Shown: positions 1 through 8,437, counted from the first letter of the stretch. The stretch is DNA of 64,000 nt from Methanovulcanius yangii (GCF_018687785.1 NZ_LTBL01000001.1:673780-737779); one strand, 5' to 3'. Numbers and translations are program-made. The notes: a model not told the origin generated them from the letters alone.

Positions 1-265
1 CGGCATGGCTGTTCGGGATCACCCGGAGGGGGCTCTCTCCTTCCACGAGCCGGACCGTCAGCATGGAATTGTCAATCCGTATGGTCGTGCTTCCGACCAT
101 TATCGCATCATATTCAGCCCGAGTCTGGTGAAGAAGTATCTCCGTCTTCGGATCCATATATTTCATGAGTATTTTGCTTGATGCCCCCCGCTTGAGTGTC
201 AGTTTCCCGTCGACGGTAATCTCCGACATCACCAGAACATGGGGCCTGGATAACGAACCAGACAT
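1..265 (-). CDS. arfC: 2,5-diamino-6-ribosylamino-4(3H)-pyrimidinone 5'-phosphate reductase, N-terminal part
   Basis: Translating the minus strand from the ATG at 265 gives 88 residues beginning MSGSLSRPHVLVMSEITVDG; the rest lies beyond base 1. The start RPHV..MSEITVDGKLTLKRGASSK and the later MVGSTTIRIDNSMLTVR match the archaeal RibD C-terminal (dihydrofolate-reductase-like) reductases. These make the ribitylamino pyrimidine precursor of riboflavin and of the F420 chromophore. The pathway fits the cof genes further along the window. Family assignment is from recognition; the C-terminal half cannot be checked. Confidence 0.85.
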   Translation of the reverse strand, partial: MSGSLSRPHVLVMSEITVDGKLTLKRGASSKILMKYMDPKTEILLHQTRAEYDAIMVGSTTIRIDNSMLTVRLVEGESPLRVIPNSHA

Positions 266-434
266 AAAAATCCTAATGATTTACTATGCCCTGCGATGCT
301 TAAAACCTTATTTGGTTCTGCCGCAAAGACGGCCCTCCTGCCCCGGGACATATGACGGGCCGGGCCTTCGTCCCCCTCTCCGGAAGATGCTTAAACAACA
401 GTTATAGGGTCGGCAGGCTACACTATAGCTGAGA

Positions 435-1079
435 ATGAATATTACCGCGCTCAGGCCCAAATTCATTAAAAAACTGGAACCAGTGGCTCAGTTTTTTGCA
501 AAAACCGGTATTACCCCAAATCAGCTGACGGTCCTCTCACTCGTATGCGGCATAACCTGTGCCGCCCTGTATGCAAACCGTTTCTTTATCCTTGGGAGTT
601 GTGCGCTCATACTTTCAGCAGTCCTCGACCTCGTCGACGGGGGTGTTGCCCGTATCAATAAGAAGGAGACGAATTTCGGTGCAGTCTTCGACTGGATTGC
701 CGACAAATATGTCGACACCATCGTCCTCCTCGGCATCGGCATCTCCGGCATTGCCATCCTTTCACGGTTTGCGCTTGTTCCCGCCGAATGGGGCCTTCCC
801 GCCGATTTTACCATCGTGTGCCTTGCGATCATCGGTTCGATGATGAATACCTTCATCAAGCCCGTCGTCTATGCGGAGATCGGATATGACGGAAGAAAAG
901 ATGGAAAAATTTCCGACCCCCTTGAGGGGATCGGCTTTTTCGGCCGGCCGGAAACGCTGATTATCCTCATTCTCGGCGGCCTGTCCGGGTTCATATGGGT
1001 GTCGGTGATTATCGTTGCCGTCTGCACAAATCTCTCGGCTATCCAGAGAATCCTTTATCTTTACCGAACCATCCCCTGA
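435..1079 (+). CDS. CDP-alcohol phosphatidyltransferase, probably archaetidylinositol phosphate or archaetidylserine synthase
   Basis: The 214-residue membrane protein carries the family signature DxxDGxxAR...GxxxDxxxD, seen as DLVDGGVAR then GAVFDWIAD near residues 66-96. The aspartates bind the divalent metal and the CDP-activated lipid. Several hydrophobic helices flank this motif. The enzyme would transfer a polar head group onto CDP-archaeol at the cytoplasmic membrane. The N-terminal pattern (LRPKF...KTGITPNQLT) resembles archaetidylinositol phosphate synthases, but the substrate cannot be settled from sequence. Its last 41 bases overlap the end of the convergent archaeosortase gene. 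In haloarchaea a related enzyme (PssA) is needed for archaeosortase substrate processing, so the neighbourhood is suggestive. Confidence 0.85.
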   Translation: MNITALRPKFIKKLEPVAQFFAKTGITPNQLTVLSLVCGITCAALYANRFFILGSCALILSAVLDLVDGGVARINKKETNFGAVFDWIADKYVDTIVLLGIGISGIAILSRFALVPAEWGLPADFTIVCLAIIGSMMNTFIKPVVYAEIGYDGRKDGKISDPLEGIGFFGRPETLIILILGGLSGFIWVSVIIVAVCTNLSAIQRILYLYRTIP

Positions 1080-1863
1080 TTTCACGGACGAACATCTCAA
1101 CCACCTCCACCATCACATCTCCCAGTTTCGGATTGATGCGATAGAGCATCCAGGCGATGCCGATAAAGACGAAGAGGGCGCCCAGCTCTGCAAAGAAGTT
1201 ATGCGCCCAGAAGAAACTTTCGTACCCGATATGGCCGTTGGAGGCAATCTCCGGGAAATACGGGAACCACTGTCCGCCATATGCCATGATGACGAAGCTG
1301 TTGCGTACCGTGTTGAGAATATAGATGACCGGTGCGACCGCAAAAAACGACAGAATCTTCTGCCTGCGTGTTGATGGAACCGCCCATGCCACCCCAAGCA
1401 TGATCGCAATTCCCTGAATACCTGTGCACGCGAGGATGATCTCGACCCGGTAAATATCGGCGAGGAACATATTCCAGGTCACGAGTTCATAGGGAAATCC
1501 GATTGTCTGGAAGACCCATGCCAGCTGGGCGACGTTAACCGCGATGAGCCAGTCCCCGACGGCAGGCAGAAAGGCAAATGGCGCAAATATCAGATATGCG
1601 ATTGCCGCCATCCTGCTCAGGATGAAACTCTGTTCATTCTCCTCCAGGAGTTTGGGGATGAGAATGATAAGAAACGGAATCCCGAGGAAAGCGGCTATCG
1701 GGTACATAAAATTGTTTGCTATGATATATTCCGGAAATTTCGCAAAGAGGATCAGGACAACACTTACCCACCCGATCACCGCACAGTACTTCCGGTATGC
1801 GGTCGGGATGAGAAAGGCCAGGAATGCAATGAACGAGATCAATACAAAAATTTCCTGCATCAT
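1039..1863 (-). CDS. artA: archaeosortase (exosortase/archaeosortase family transpeptidase)
   Basis: The 274-residue protein has about eight hydrophobic segments. The family active-site cysteine is in ACTGIQ (C146) and the conserved arginine in NTVRNSF (R187), followed by H211 and H221 in the next loop as candidates for the third polar site. Archaeosortases cut C-terminal sorting signals such as PGF-CTERM from surface proteins and link them to a lipid on the outer membrane face. Length and motifs fit ArtA or a close subfamily; no CTERM substrate was found in this window. The gene is convergent with, and overlaps by 41 bp, a CDP-alcohol phosphatidyltransferase. Confidence 0.85.
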   Translation of the reverse strand: MMQEIFVLISFIAFLAFLIPTAYRKYCAVIGWVSVVLILFAKFPEYIIANNFMYPIAAFLGIPFLIILIPKLLEENEQSFILSRMAAIAYLIFAPFAFLPAVGDWLIAVNVAQLAWVFQTIGFPYELVTWNMFLADIYRVEIILACTGIQGIAIMLGVAWAVPSTRRQKILSFFAVAPVIYILNTVRNSFVIMAYGGQWFPYFPEIASNGHIGYESFFWAHNFFAELGALFVFIGIAWMLYRINPKLGDVMVEVVEMFVREIRGWFGKDKGFSG

Positions 1864-1964
1864 AACGCATTGAGCGCCTCAGGTAAAAAGAGTTTTTAAG
1901 GTGATATTCTCCGGGGAGCGCATCTTCCATATCTTAATCATACGTCACCGCGAATCTGTTACCG

Positions 1965-2282
1965 ATGATGTTCTGTCCAGAATGCAAGGGAATGCTTGTT
2001 CCCGTCGGTGGAAAGCTTAAATGTCGGAAATGTGGATATATCGAAGAAGCCACCGCAGACAAATCGGTCCTTAAACGAACGGAAAAACGCGATGAGAAAG
2101 AGATCGTTATCATCGAGGACGCCGAACAGATGGCAACCCTTCCGACCATTGCCGTACGGTGCCCCGAGTGTGGACACGACATTGCCGAGTGGTGGCTCAG
2201 ACAGCTGAGATCAGCCGATGAGTCTGAAGTCCGGTTCTTCCGGTGCGTCAAGTGTCGCCACACCTGGCGTGAATATGATTAA
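1965..2282 (+). CDS. tfs: transcription factor S (TFIIS-like RNA cleavage factor)
   Basis: The 105-residue protein has two zinc ribbons. The N-terminal one uses C4, C7, C20 and C23, like RNA polymerase subunit RpoM. The C-terminal one uses C66, C69, C94 and C97, with the acidic tip D85-E86 that enters the polymerase active site and triggers cleavage of backtracked RNA. The size and both ribbons match archaeal TFS. Two adjacent ATG codons (1965, 1968) are possible starts; no clear ribosome binding site precedes them. An AT-rich TATA-like stretch near 1928-1936 suggests a nearly leaderless mRNA. Confidence 0.93.
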   Translation: MMFCPECKGMLVPVGGKLKCRKCGYIEEATADKSVLKRTEKRDEKEIVIIEDAEQMATLPTIAVRCPECGHDIAEWWLRQLRSADESEVRFFRCVKCRHTWREYD

Positions 2283-2293
2283 TAGAACATACC

Positions 2294-2300
2294 TTTTTTT
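2294..2300 (+). terminator. T-tract terminator after tfs
   Basis: A run of seven T residues lies 11 bases after the tfs stop codon, the usual simple archaeal terminator. The minus-strand acyl-CoA synthetase has its own T-rich tract just after its stop (about 2341-2361 read on the minus strand). Confidence 0.5.
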
Positions 2301-2360
2301 CCGGAACGCAGCGGGCATTGGTCGATGTCCCCTGTCTCCGATTATAAAATAATAAAAAAA

Positions 2361-4427
2361 TTAGTTGAACAGTCCGGGCGCCTTGACCCTGAACTGCTGC
2401 CAGAGAACACGGCCCATCACGCGGAACGTGAAGTCGAGTTCTTCGAAGCTCGGAATGGAGTGCTGGCGAAGGATCTTGCGGCCGCGGTTCATGGAATCGC
2501 CGCCGAGGAGTGAACAGATGACGCGCTTGTTCGTGCTCTCGGAGAGCTTGAGGATCTGGTTTGCCATCTGTTCGGAATTGAGGATGTTGTTCGGGAACCC
2601 GACGACAAAGCACATGTCCCAGAGGTCGTCGTGTTTGGCAAGGACCTCGAAGGTCTGCTCGAACCTGCGCTCTGAGGCGTCGCCGAGAAGGTCCACCGGG
2701 TTTCCTTTGTTCCAGAATTCCGGCAGGAACTTGTCGAGCTCCTCCACGACATCCGGTGGAAGGGTGATGAGATCGATACCATACCGCTCGGCATAGTCGG
2801 AGGAGAGAACGGCAAATCCACCGGCGTTTGTCACGACGACCGCACGGGTGCCGACCGGGAACCTCTTGTGGTGCGAGAGCATTTCTGCGGCGAGGAAGGC
2901 CCCGGTCAGGGTGTGAACGGAGACGACACCGGCCTTACGGAAGGCCTCCATGTAAACGTCATACGACCCGGAGAGCGAACCCGTGTGGGAGGCGGCCGCC
3001 TGGGAACCACGTTCGGAGGAACCCGACTTGATCGCGATGACGGGTTTTGTCTTCGTCACTTCGCTGACGACATCCATGAAGGCCTGCCCGTTGTTGATCT
3101 CCTCGATATACATGATGATCGCAGACGTATGCGGGTCGCGCTCCACCCAGCGGAGATAATCAAAGAAGTTCAGGTCGGACTGGTTTCCGACGGAGACGAC
3201 GGCGGAAAACCCGATGTCCTCGGCAAGACTCCAGTCGACGACGGTGTTGACGATTGCACCACTCTGAGAGAGGAAGGCGATGTTGCCCGGCTTCGGAGAC
3301 TGGTGCACATAGGTTGTGTCAAGACCACGGGGAGGCACGATGAGGCCGAGACAGTTGGGACCGACGATGCGGGTTCCGTATTTGTTTGCGATCGCAACGA
3401 TACGCTCTTCCAGCGCCTTGCCGTCCTCGCCCATCTCCTTGAACCCGGCGGTGATGACGACCGCGATGGAGACGCCCTTCTCACCGCACTCTTCGACCAC
3501 CTTGGGGACATGCATGGCAGGCACGGTGATGACCGCCATATCGACCGGGGCTTCGATGTCCTTGATGGAGGCATACGCCTTCAGCCCCTGGATAGTGTCG
3601 CGCTTGTTGTTGACAGGGTAGAGCTGACCGGGGAAGTGAAGGAGGTTGTGCATGACGGCGTATCCCATCTTGGTCGGTTCGTCGGATGCACCGATGACCG
3701 CCACCGAGCGGGGGTTGAAGTATTCGAGAGGAACATCGGGCCGGGAGACCGTTTTGACCTTCTTCTTCTTCTCGGTCATGATCACCCGGGAATCGACGGC
3801 ACATGCACCCGACTCATACAGACGGAGAGGGTTGATATCGAATTCCTTGACCTGTTCATTCTCTTCGAAGAACCGGCAGACATTGATGATCGTCTGGACC
3901 AGTGTTTCCTCGTCCTTCGGTTTCGAACCACGGTACCCTGCGATGAGCGGGTAGGAGTTGATCTCCCGGACCATCAAACGGGCGTCTTCTTCGGTCACCG
4001 GCAGAATGCGGAGGGTGACGTCCTTGAGAAGTTCAACGAGCGTTCCGCCGATACCGAAGGTGATGACCTTTCCGAAGGACGGATCGGTCTTCCCGCCGAT
4101 GATCAGTTCAAGGCCCGGTTCGGCCTGCTCTTCAATAATCACTCCTTCAATCTGTGCATCCGGATTGTACTCCTTTGCACTGCTGACAATCCTGTTGAAT
4201 GCCGCCTGTGCCATCTCCTTGGTGCCGATACTGGTGACGACACCGCCGGCATCGCTCTTGTGGACAATCTGGGGAGAGACGATCTTCATTACCACCGGGA
4301 ATCCGATTCCCTCTGCAACATCGCCCGCTTCTTCAGCGCTGGTCACAATTTTGAACTTTGGAACAGGAATATCATATTTCGCAAGGATTTCGTATCCTTC
4401 TGCTTCACTTAGCATCCATTCTTTCAT
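2361..4427 (-). CDS. acetate/acyl-CoA synthetase, ADP-forming, fused subunits
   Basis: The 688-residue protein interconverts acyl-CoA, ADP and phosphate with acid, CoA and ATP. It is a fusion with the ATP-grasp (beta-type) domain first, about residues 1-225. The CoA-binding Rossmann domain (PRSVAVIGASDEPTKMG) and two succinyl-CoA-ligase-like domains follow. The phosphohistidine site is in AAASHTGSLSG. Start: ATG at 4427 is chosen because GAGAGGATGA lies at good distance before it; upstream ATGs at 4436 and 4484 are less well placed. It is divergent from AMP-forming acs. Candidate physiological roles are acetate or other short or aryl acid activation; substrate is not readable from sequence. 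Confidence 0.88.
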   Translation of the reverse strand: MKEWMLSEAEGYEILAKYDIPVPKFKIVTSAEEAGDVAEGIGFPVVMKIVSPQIVHKSDAGGVVTSIGTKEMAQAAFNRIVSSAKEYNPDAQIEGVIIEEQAEPGLELIIGGKTDPSFGKVITFGIGGTLVELLKDVTLRILPVTEEDARLMVREINSYPLIAGYRGSKPKDEETLVQTIINVCRFFEENEQVKEFDINPLRLYESGACAVDSRVIMTEKKKKVKTVSRPDVPLEYFNPRSVAVIGASDEPTKMGYAVMHNLLHFPGQLYPVNNKRDTIQGLKAYASIKDIEAPVDMAVITVPAMHVPKVVEECGEKGVSIAVVITAGFKEMGEDGKALEERIVAIANKYGTRIVGPNCLGLIVPPRGLDTTYVHQSPKPGNIAFLSQSGAIVNTVVDWSLAEDIGFSAVVSVGNQSDLNFFDYLRWVERDPHTSAIIMYIEEINNGQAFMDVVSEVTKTKPVIAIKSGSSERGSQAAASHTGSLSGSYDVYMEAFRKAGVVSVHTLTGAFLAAEMLSHHKRFPVGTRAVVVTNAGGFAVLSSDYAERYGIDLITLPPDVVEELDKFLPEFWNKGNPVDLLGDASERRFEQTFEVLAKHDDLWDMCFVVGFPNNILNSEQMANQILKLSESTNKRVICSLLGGDSMNRGRKILRQHSIPSFEELDFTFRVMGRVLWQQFRVKAPGLFN

Positions 4428-4461
4428 GTGTGTCATCCTCTCATTCGAGTGATTACCAAAT

Positions 4462-4476
4462 GGCTTTAAAAAAGCC
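4462..4476 (-). promoter_or_regulatory. candidate TATA region of the ADP-forming synthetase gene
   Basis: GGCTTT-AAA-AAAGCC is a perfect 6-bp inverted repeat with an AT core. Read on the minus strand it gives a TTTTTTAAAG TATA-like box centred about 42 bases before the chosen start codon. Its function as promoter is inferred. Confidence 0.45.
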
Positions 4477-4485
4477 TTCAACAAA

Positions 4486-4505
4486 TGACGAAATAATCTT
4501 CGTCA
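4486..4505. promoter_or_regulatory. inverted repeat TGACGAA-N6-TTCGTCA, candidate operator
   Basis: The 7-bp arms are perfect and separated by six bases, the geometry of a site for a dimeric winged-helix regulator. It lies just upstream of the candidate TATA box of the minus-strand acyl-CoA synthetase gene and about 130 bases from the acs start, so it could act on either gene. Confidence 0.5.
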
Positions 4506-4534
4506 CCCTAGCATGCAAAAATATTGAACTGTGA

Positions 4535-4569
4535 TCTACATATAATTTTGTAATTGTTAATCATGTAGA
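4535..4569. promoter_or_regulatory. inverted repeat TCTACAT-N21-ATGTAGA, candidate regulatory site
   Basis: The two perfect 7-bp arms at 4535-4541 and 4563-4569 flank a 21-base AT-rich core containing TATAAT-like sequence. It sits about 70 bases before acs. Either protein binding or an AT-rich promoter core bounded by half-sites is possible. Confidence 0.4.
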
Positions 4570-4635
4570 ATGGTTCCCTCATCACCACAAACGATAATGT
4601 ATCGCACACAAAATCATTGTTGGTGATGAGTAATC

Positions 4636-6531
4636 ATGACAAATTCTGAAGCCGGTATTCGTCCCGAACAGGTGGTCTATTGCCCGCCTGCCGAATACCG
4701 GGAATATGCTCCTTTCAGGGACTATGAAAGCGCATATCAGAACTATCTGAAAGATCCTGACGGATTCTGGAGAGATATCGCGTCGGATCTCCTCTGGTTC
4801 AGGCAGTGGGACAAGGTCAGGGAATGGGAATATCCCTTTGCAAAATGGTTCATCAATGCAAAACTGAATATCACCTACAATTGTCTCGAACGCCATCTCA
4901 AAAACAACCGCAGAAACAAGGTGGCACTCTTCTGGCACGGGGAAAACGGAACGAAGAAGATCTATACCTATGACCATCTCCACCGGGCGGTCATGCAGTT
5001 CGGCAATGCCCTCAAAAACCTGGGTGTCGGGAAAGGGGATGTCGTCTGCATCTACATGCCGACGGTTCCCGAACAGGTGGTCGCCATGCTGGCCTGTGCA
5101 CGTATTGGTGCGGTGCATACCGTCGTCTTTGCCGGATACGGTGCAAGCGCCCTCAACCAGCGTATAGTCGGGTCGAATGCAAAGGTCGTGATCACCGCCG
5201 ATGCCTCGATGCGTCGCGGAAAGAGCATCCCTCTCAAACCCATCGTCGAAGAGGCCCTCATCCATGCGCCGAGCGTCGAGCGGGTCGTTGTCCTGAGAAA
5301 CCAGGATCCCCCTACATGCCTGCTCGACGACTTTGAGGTCGATTTCTACGAGATCATGCAGGCCGCGGAGAAGAAATGCCCGCCCGAGGAGATGGATTCG
5401 GAAGACCGCCTCTTCATCCTCTACACCTCCGGGACGACCGGTGCACCAAAAGGAATCGTCCACACCTGCGGGGGGTACATGGTCGGGGCCTATTACACGA
5501 CGAAGTATGTGCTGAATGTCAAGGACAATGACGTCTACTGGTGCACCGCCGACCCCGGATGGATCACCGGACACACCTATGCGATATACGGACCGCTTCT
5601 CCTCGGTGCCACGATCTTCATGACCGAGAGTACCCCGGATTACCCGGATGTCGGGATCTGGTGGAAACTCATCGAAGAATACGGCATCAACGTCTTCTAT
5701 ACGGCGCCGACCGCAATACGGATGTTCATGCGGTATGGGGAGGACTGGCCGAACAAATACGATCTCAGCTCACTGAGAATCCTCGCATCGGTGGGTGAAC
5801 CGCTCAATCCCGAGGCCTTCGAGTGGTTCTATCATGTGATCGGCAAAGGGAAGTGCCCGCTGACCGACACCTGGTGGCAGACGGAAACCGGCAGCCACAT
5901 GATAACCACCCTCGTCGGCGAACCGATGAAGCCGGGATTTGCCGGCAAACCAATCCCCGGCGTCGTTGCCGATGTCGTTGACAGCAAAGGAAACCCGGTC
6001 GGTCCCTTCCAGACCGGCTATCTGGCCATAACGGAACCCTGGCCGTCCATGATGCGGTATGTCAATGACGACGAGGAAAAATACCGTTCGTACTGGGAGT
6101 CGCCCAATCACCGCTATTACAGCACCAATGATCTTGCAATCAAGGACGATGACGGATATATCATGATCCTCGGGCGTTCCGATGATCTCATCATCGTGTC
6201 GGGTCACAATATCGGTACGGCCGAAGTCGAAAGCGCTCTCGTCTCGCACCAGGCCGTCGCCGAGGCGGCGGCGATAGGAAAACCGGACGCCGTCAAAGGC
6301 AACATCGTCAAGGCATTCGTGATCCTTGTCGAAGGAACAGTCCGGACACCAAAGCTCGAGCATGATCTCAAGTACCATGTGCGTCAGACACTGGGGCCCA
6401 TTGCCGTGCCGTCCGAAATCGAATATGTCGACAACCTGCCGAAGACGAGGAGCGGAAAAATCATGCGCAGGGTGCTCAAAGCGAAAGAAATGGGCGTCGA
6501 TCCGGGTGATATCACCACCCTCGATGAGTAA
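4636..6531 (+). CDS. acs: acetyl-CoA synthetase, AMP-forming
   Basis: The 631-residue enzyme activates acetate with ATP and CoA to acetyl-CoA, AMP and pyrophosphate. Seen motifs: YTSGTTGAPKG near residue 263 (nucleotide loop), DTWWQTETG, the YYSTNDLA..DGYIMILGRSDD hinge, and PKTRSGKIMRR near 607 with the lysine that is often acylated for control. Length is typical of the family. GGTGATGAG is placed about seven bases before the ATG, which fixes the start. It is divergent from an ADP-forming synthetase and is followed 45 bases later by the TBP gene. Propionate is an alternative substrate. Confidence 0.93.
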   Translation: MTNSEAGIRPEQVVYCPPAEYREYAPFRDYESAYQNYLKDPDGFWRDIASDLLWFRQWDKVREWEYPFAKWFINAKLNITYNCLERHLKNNRRNKVALFWHGENGTKKIYTYDHLHRAVMQFGNALKNLGVGKGDVVCIYMPTVPEQVVAMLACARIGAVHTVVFAGYGASALNQRIVGSNAKVVITADASMRRGKSIPLKPIVEEALIHAPSVERVVVLRNQDPPTCLLDDFEVDFYEIMQAAEKKCPPEEMDSEDRLFILYTSGTTGAPKGIVHTCGGYMVGAYYTTKYVLNVKDNDVYWCTADPGWITGHTYAIYGPLLLGATIFMTESTPDYPDVGIWWKLIEEYGINVFYTAPTAIRMFMRYGEDWPNKYDLSSLRILASVGEPLNPEAFEWFYHVIGKGKCPLTDTWWQTETGSHMITTLVGEPMKPGFAGKPIPGVVADVVDSKGNPVGPFQTGYLAITEPWPSMMRYVNDDEEKYRSYWESPNHRYYSTNDLAIKDDDGYIMILGRSDDLIIVSGHNIGTAEVESALVSHQAVAEAAAIGKPDAVKGNIVKAFVILVEGTVRTPKLEHDLKYHVRQTLGPIAVPSEIEYVDNLPKTRSGKIMRRVLKAKEMGVDPGDITTLDE

Positions 6532-6540
6532 TTACCCAAC

Positions 6541-6570
6541 TATTTATATACTTTTTATATCCTTTTTATA
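6541..6570 (+). promoter_or_regulatory. three consecutive TATA-like boxes before the TBP gene
   Basis: In the 45 bases between acs and tbp, TTTATATA, TTTATATC and TTTATATA occur at about 10-base steps (near 6543, 6553 and 6563). The spacing is close to one helical turn. The last is only about ten bases from the tbp start codon. These are ideal binding sites for the gene's own product. Confidence 0.55.
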
Positions 6571-6576
6571 TACTAT

Positions 6577-7137
6577 ATGAAGCACAATCCAGAGGATTCT
6601 TTAAAAATTGAAAATATCGTTGCTTCCGCCAAAGTTGCCGATGAACTGGATCTTCAGATGATCTCATCGAAGATTAAGGATGCCGAATACAATAAGAAGC
6701 GGTTCCCCGGTGTTGTCCTCCGTATGCAGAATCCGAAGATCGCCGCCCTTGTTTTTGGGTCGGGAAAGGTGGTTCTGACCGGTGCCAAGAGCATCGACGG
6801 TGTCTCACAGGGCCTTGAGATTCTCGGAGAAAAACTCAGGGAGCTTGGAATCGACATCCCCAATGAACTTGAATATAAGGTTCAGAACATCGTCACCTCA
6901 GCCGATCTCGGCACGCCGATCAACCTGAACAAAATTGCCGTCGGATTCAATCTCGATCGCATCGAATACGAACCCGAACAGTTTCCGGGACTGGTCTACC
7001 GTCTTGAAGAACCAAAAGTGGTCGTTCTCCTCTTTGGGTCGGGCAAGTTGATCATCACGGGTGGAAAAGTACCGGAAGATGCGAAAAAGGCAGTCAATAA
7101 GATTCTCTCAGATCTTTCGAATCTTGGATTAATTTAA
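6577..7137 (+). CDS. tbp: TATA-box-binding protein
   Basis: The 186-residue protein is made of two imperfect repeats of about 90 residues forming the DNA saddle. Matching segments are FPGVVLRMQNPKIAALVFGSGKVVLTGAKS in the first half and the corresponding FPGLVYRLEEPKVVVLLFGSGKLIITGGK in the second, each with the LVFGSGK/LLFGSGK strand that contacts the minor groove. It recruits TFB and RNA polymerase to promoters. Length is normal for archaea. The gene is preceded by several TATA-like sequences and followed by an AT-rich intergenic region. Confidence 0.97.
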   Translation: MKHNPEDSLKIENIVASAKVADELDLQMISSKIKDAEYNKKRFPGVVLRMQNPKIAALVFGSGKVVLTGAKSIDGVSQGLEILGEKLRELGIDIPNELEYKVQNIVTSADLGTPINLNKIAVGFNLDRIEYEPEQFPGLVYRLEEPKVVVLLFGSGKLIITGGKVPEDAKKAVNKILSDLSNLGLI

Positions 7138-7203
7138 TAATACAATTCAAATATTCTTCTTTTCTTTATAACCAACTGGTTTAACCCTATCCGAAGGTTT
7201 TTA

Positions 7204-7252
7204 TGTATATATACAGACATAATACATACACCAATGTATTTATAGTACATTG
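7204..7252 (+). promoter_or_regulatory. palindrome and inverted repeat overlapping the promoter of a winged-helix regulator
   Basis: TGTATATATACA (7204-7215) is a perfect 12-base palindrome. It is followed by CAATGTA-TTTATAG-TACATTG (7232-7252), a perfect 7-bp inverted repeat whose spacer contains a TATA-like TATTTATAG. The regulator start codon is 32 bases downstream, so a protein bound to the repeat would cover the promoter. Autoregulation is inferred. Confidence 0.6.
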
Positions 7253-7283
7253 AATAATTGAGATTGTATTTACGGTGTAAAAT

Positions 7284-7682
7284 ATGAGAATGGAAAAGGT
7301 AATGATCTTCACGGATGAGGATGAGGAATTCTCTAATCTTCTCACGGAGATCGGTCTCAAGCGAAACGTTGCCAAAGTGCTGGTCTACCTGGCAAGTTCC
7401 CCCGAAGCAACATCCAGGGACATTGAACGGGGAACAGACCTCCGGCAGCCTGAAGTCAGCATTGCGATGCGGACGCTCAAGGAAAACGGATGGATCCAGA
7501 GTCGCGAATCGAAGGCAGAGAGTAAAGGACGCCCGGTCAAAATCTATTCTCTTTCAAAACCGATTGCCGAAATAATGGATATAATTGAGGAAAATAAGCG
7601 AAAAGAAGTGGAGAATCAGCTCATGCTCATCCACAAGGTTCGTGAACACCTTTCACAGGTCCAGAAGACCATATTAGAGTGA
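7284..7682 (+). CDS. small winged-helix transcriptional regulator (MarR/TrmB-like)
   Basis: The 132-residue protein has a winged helix at about residues 15-90: helix GLKRNVAKVLVYLAS, recognition region DLRQPEVSIAMRTLKENGWI, and a wing with SKGRPVKIYSL. A C-terminal helix from about residue 92 looks suited to dimerisation. No ligand or metal domain is visible. It probably binds the inverted repeat in front of its own gene. ATG at 7290 is an alternative start. The last 9 bases overlap the convergent rpiA gene. Confidence 0.8.
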   Translation: MRMEKVMIFTDEDEEFSNLLTEIGLKRNVAKVLVYLASSPEATSRDIERGTDLRQPEVSIAMRTLKENGWIQSRESKAESKGRPVKIYSLSKPIAEIMDIIEENKRKEVENQLMLIHKVREHLSQVQKTILE

Positions 7683-8381
7683 ACGGACTTCCACTCCGTC
7701 GGAAGTACCGACAACAATACTTGTTTTTCCGGTAAATTCAGTAAAAATTCCGCAACTCAGGACACCCGGCATGGCATTGATAGTACATTGAAGCTCTTCC
7801 GGATTCTCAATGTGCGGGAAGGTGCAGTCAATGATCCAGTTCCCGTTATCGGTGATGACCGGACCGTCCTTTTTGACGCCCTCCCGAATTACCGGTGTCC
7901 CGCCAAGTGCGACGAGCCCGTTCATGACAATGGGTACGGCAAATGCGAGAACTTCCACGGGCACCGGAGCGGTGAACCAGTCGGTCAGCTTGCCCTCATC
8001 CGCGACGATAACGAATACTTCCGCCGCCGCCGCAACGCAGCGCTCCCGGGTCTGGGCAGCCCCCCGCCCCTTGATCAGGCGAAACTGCGGATCAATCTGA
8101 TCGGCACCGTCTATCGCGATATCTATATGATCGTGTTCATGCAGGGATGTGATGGGGATGCCGTATTCATATGCCCGGCGTTCTGTCTGAAACGAAGTGG
8201 CAATTCCGGTTACCCTGAGCCCTTCGCCCATCCGTTCGGCAAGACGCTCCATCATGAAAAAGACCGTCGAACCGGTCCCAAGACCAACGATGGAGTTGTC
8301 CGGTATCATATCCGCGGCGTAGTACCCGGCATTCCTCTTAGCACGGGTCTGTGAATCCATTGCGCCGGATGTATCGCTCAT
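7674..8381 (-). CDS. rpiA: ribose-5-phosphate isomerase A
   Basis: The 235-residue enzyme interconverts ribose 5-phosphate and ribulose 5-phosphate, supplying pentoses for nucleotides. Visible family motifs: GLGTGSTVFF phosphate loop, IDGAD with the catalytic aspartates, LIKGRGAAQTRE with the active-site lysine and glutamate, and VADEGK in place of the usual ADxSK. Start: ATG at 8381 (MSDTSGAMDS) is preferred; ATG at 8402 adds seven residues and cannot be excluded. The 3' end overlaps the convergent regulator gene by nine bases. Confidence 0.92.
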   Translation of the reverse strand: MSDTSGAMDSQTRAKRNAGYYAADMIPDNSIVGLGTGSTVFFMMERLAERMGEGLRVTGIATSFQTERRAYEYGIPITSLHEHDHIDIAIDGADQIDPQFRLIKGRGAAQTRERCVAAAAEVFVIVADEGKLTDWFTAPVPVEVLAFAVPIVMNGLVALGGTPVIREGVKKDGPVITDNGNWIIDCTFPHIENPEELQCTINAMPGVLSCGIFTEFTGKTSIVVGTSDGVEVRSL

Positions 8382-8437
8382 ACATACACATCGGTCTGGC
8401 ACATCTTTATCCTTTCACCGCGGTGCACGGATAATGG

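Noticed and set aside
2868-4412. 514-codon ORF opposite the ADP-forming synthetase
   Set aside because: Antisense shadow of a gene with complete family motifs; the product is a D/H/R-rich string without domain structure.
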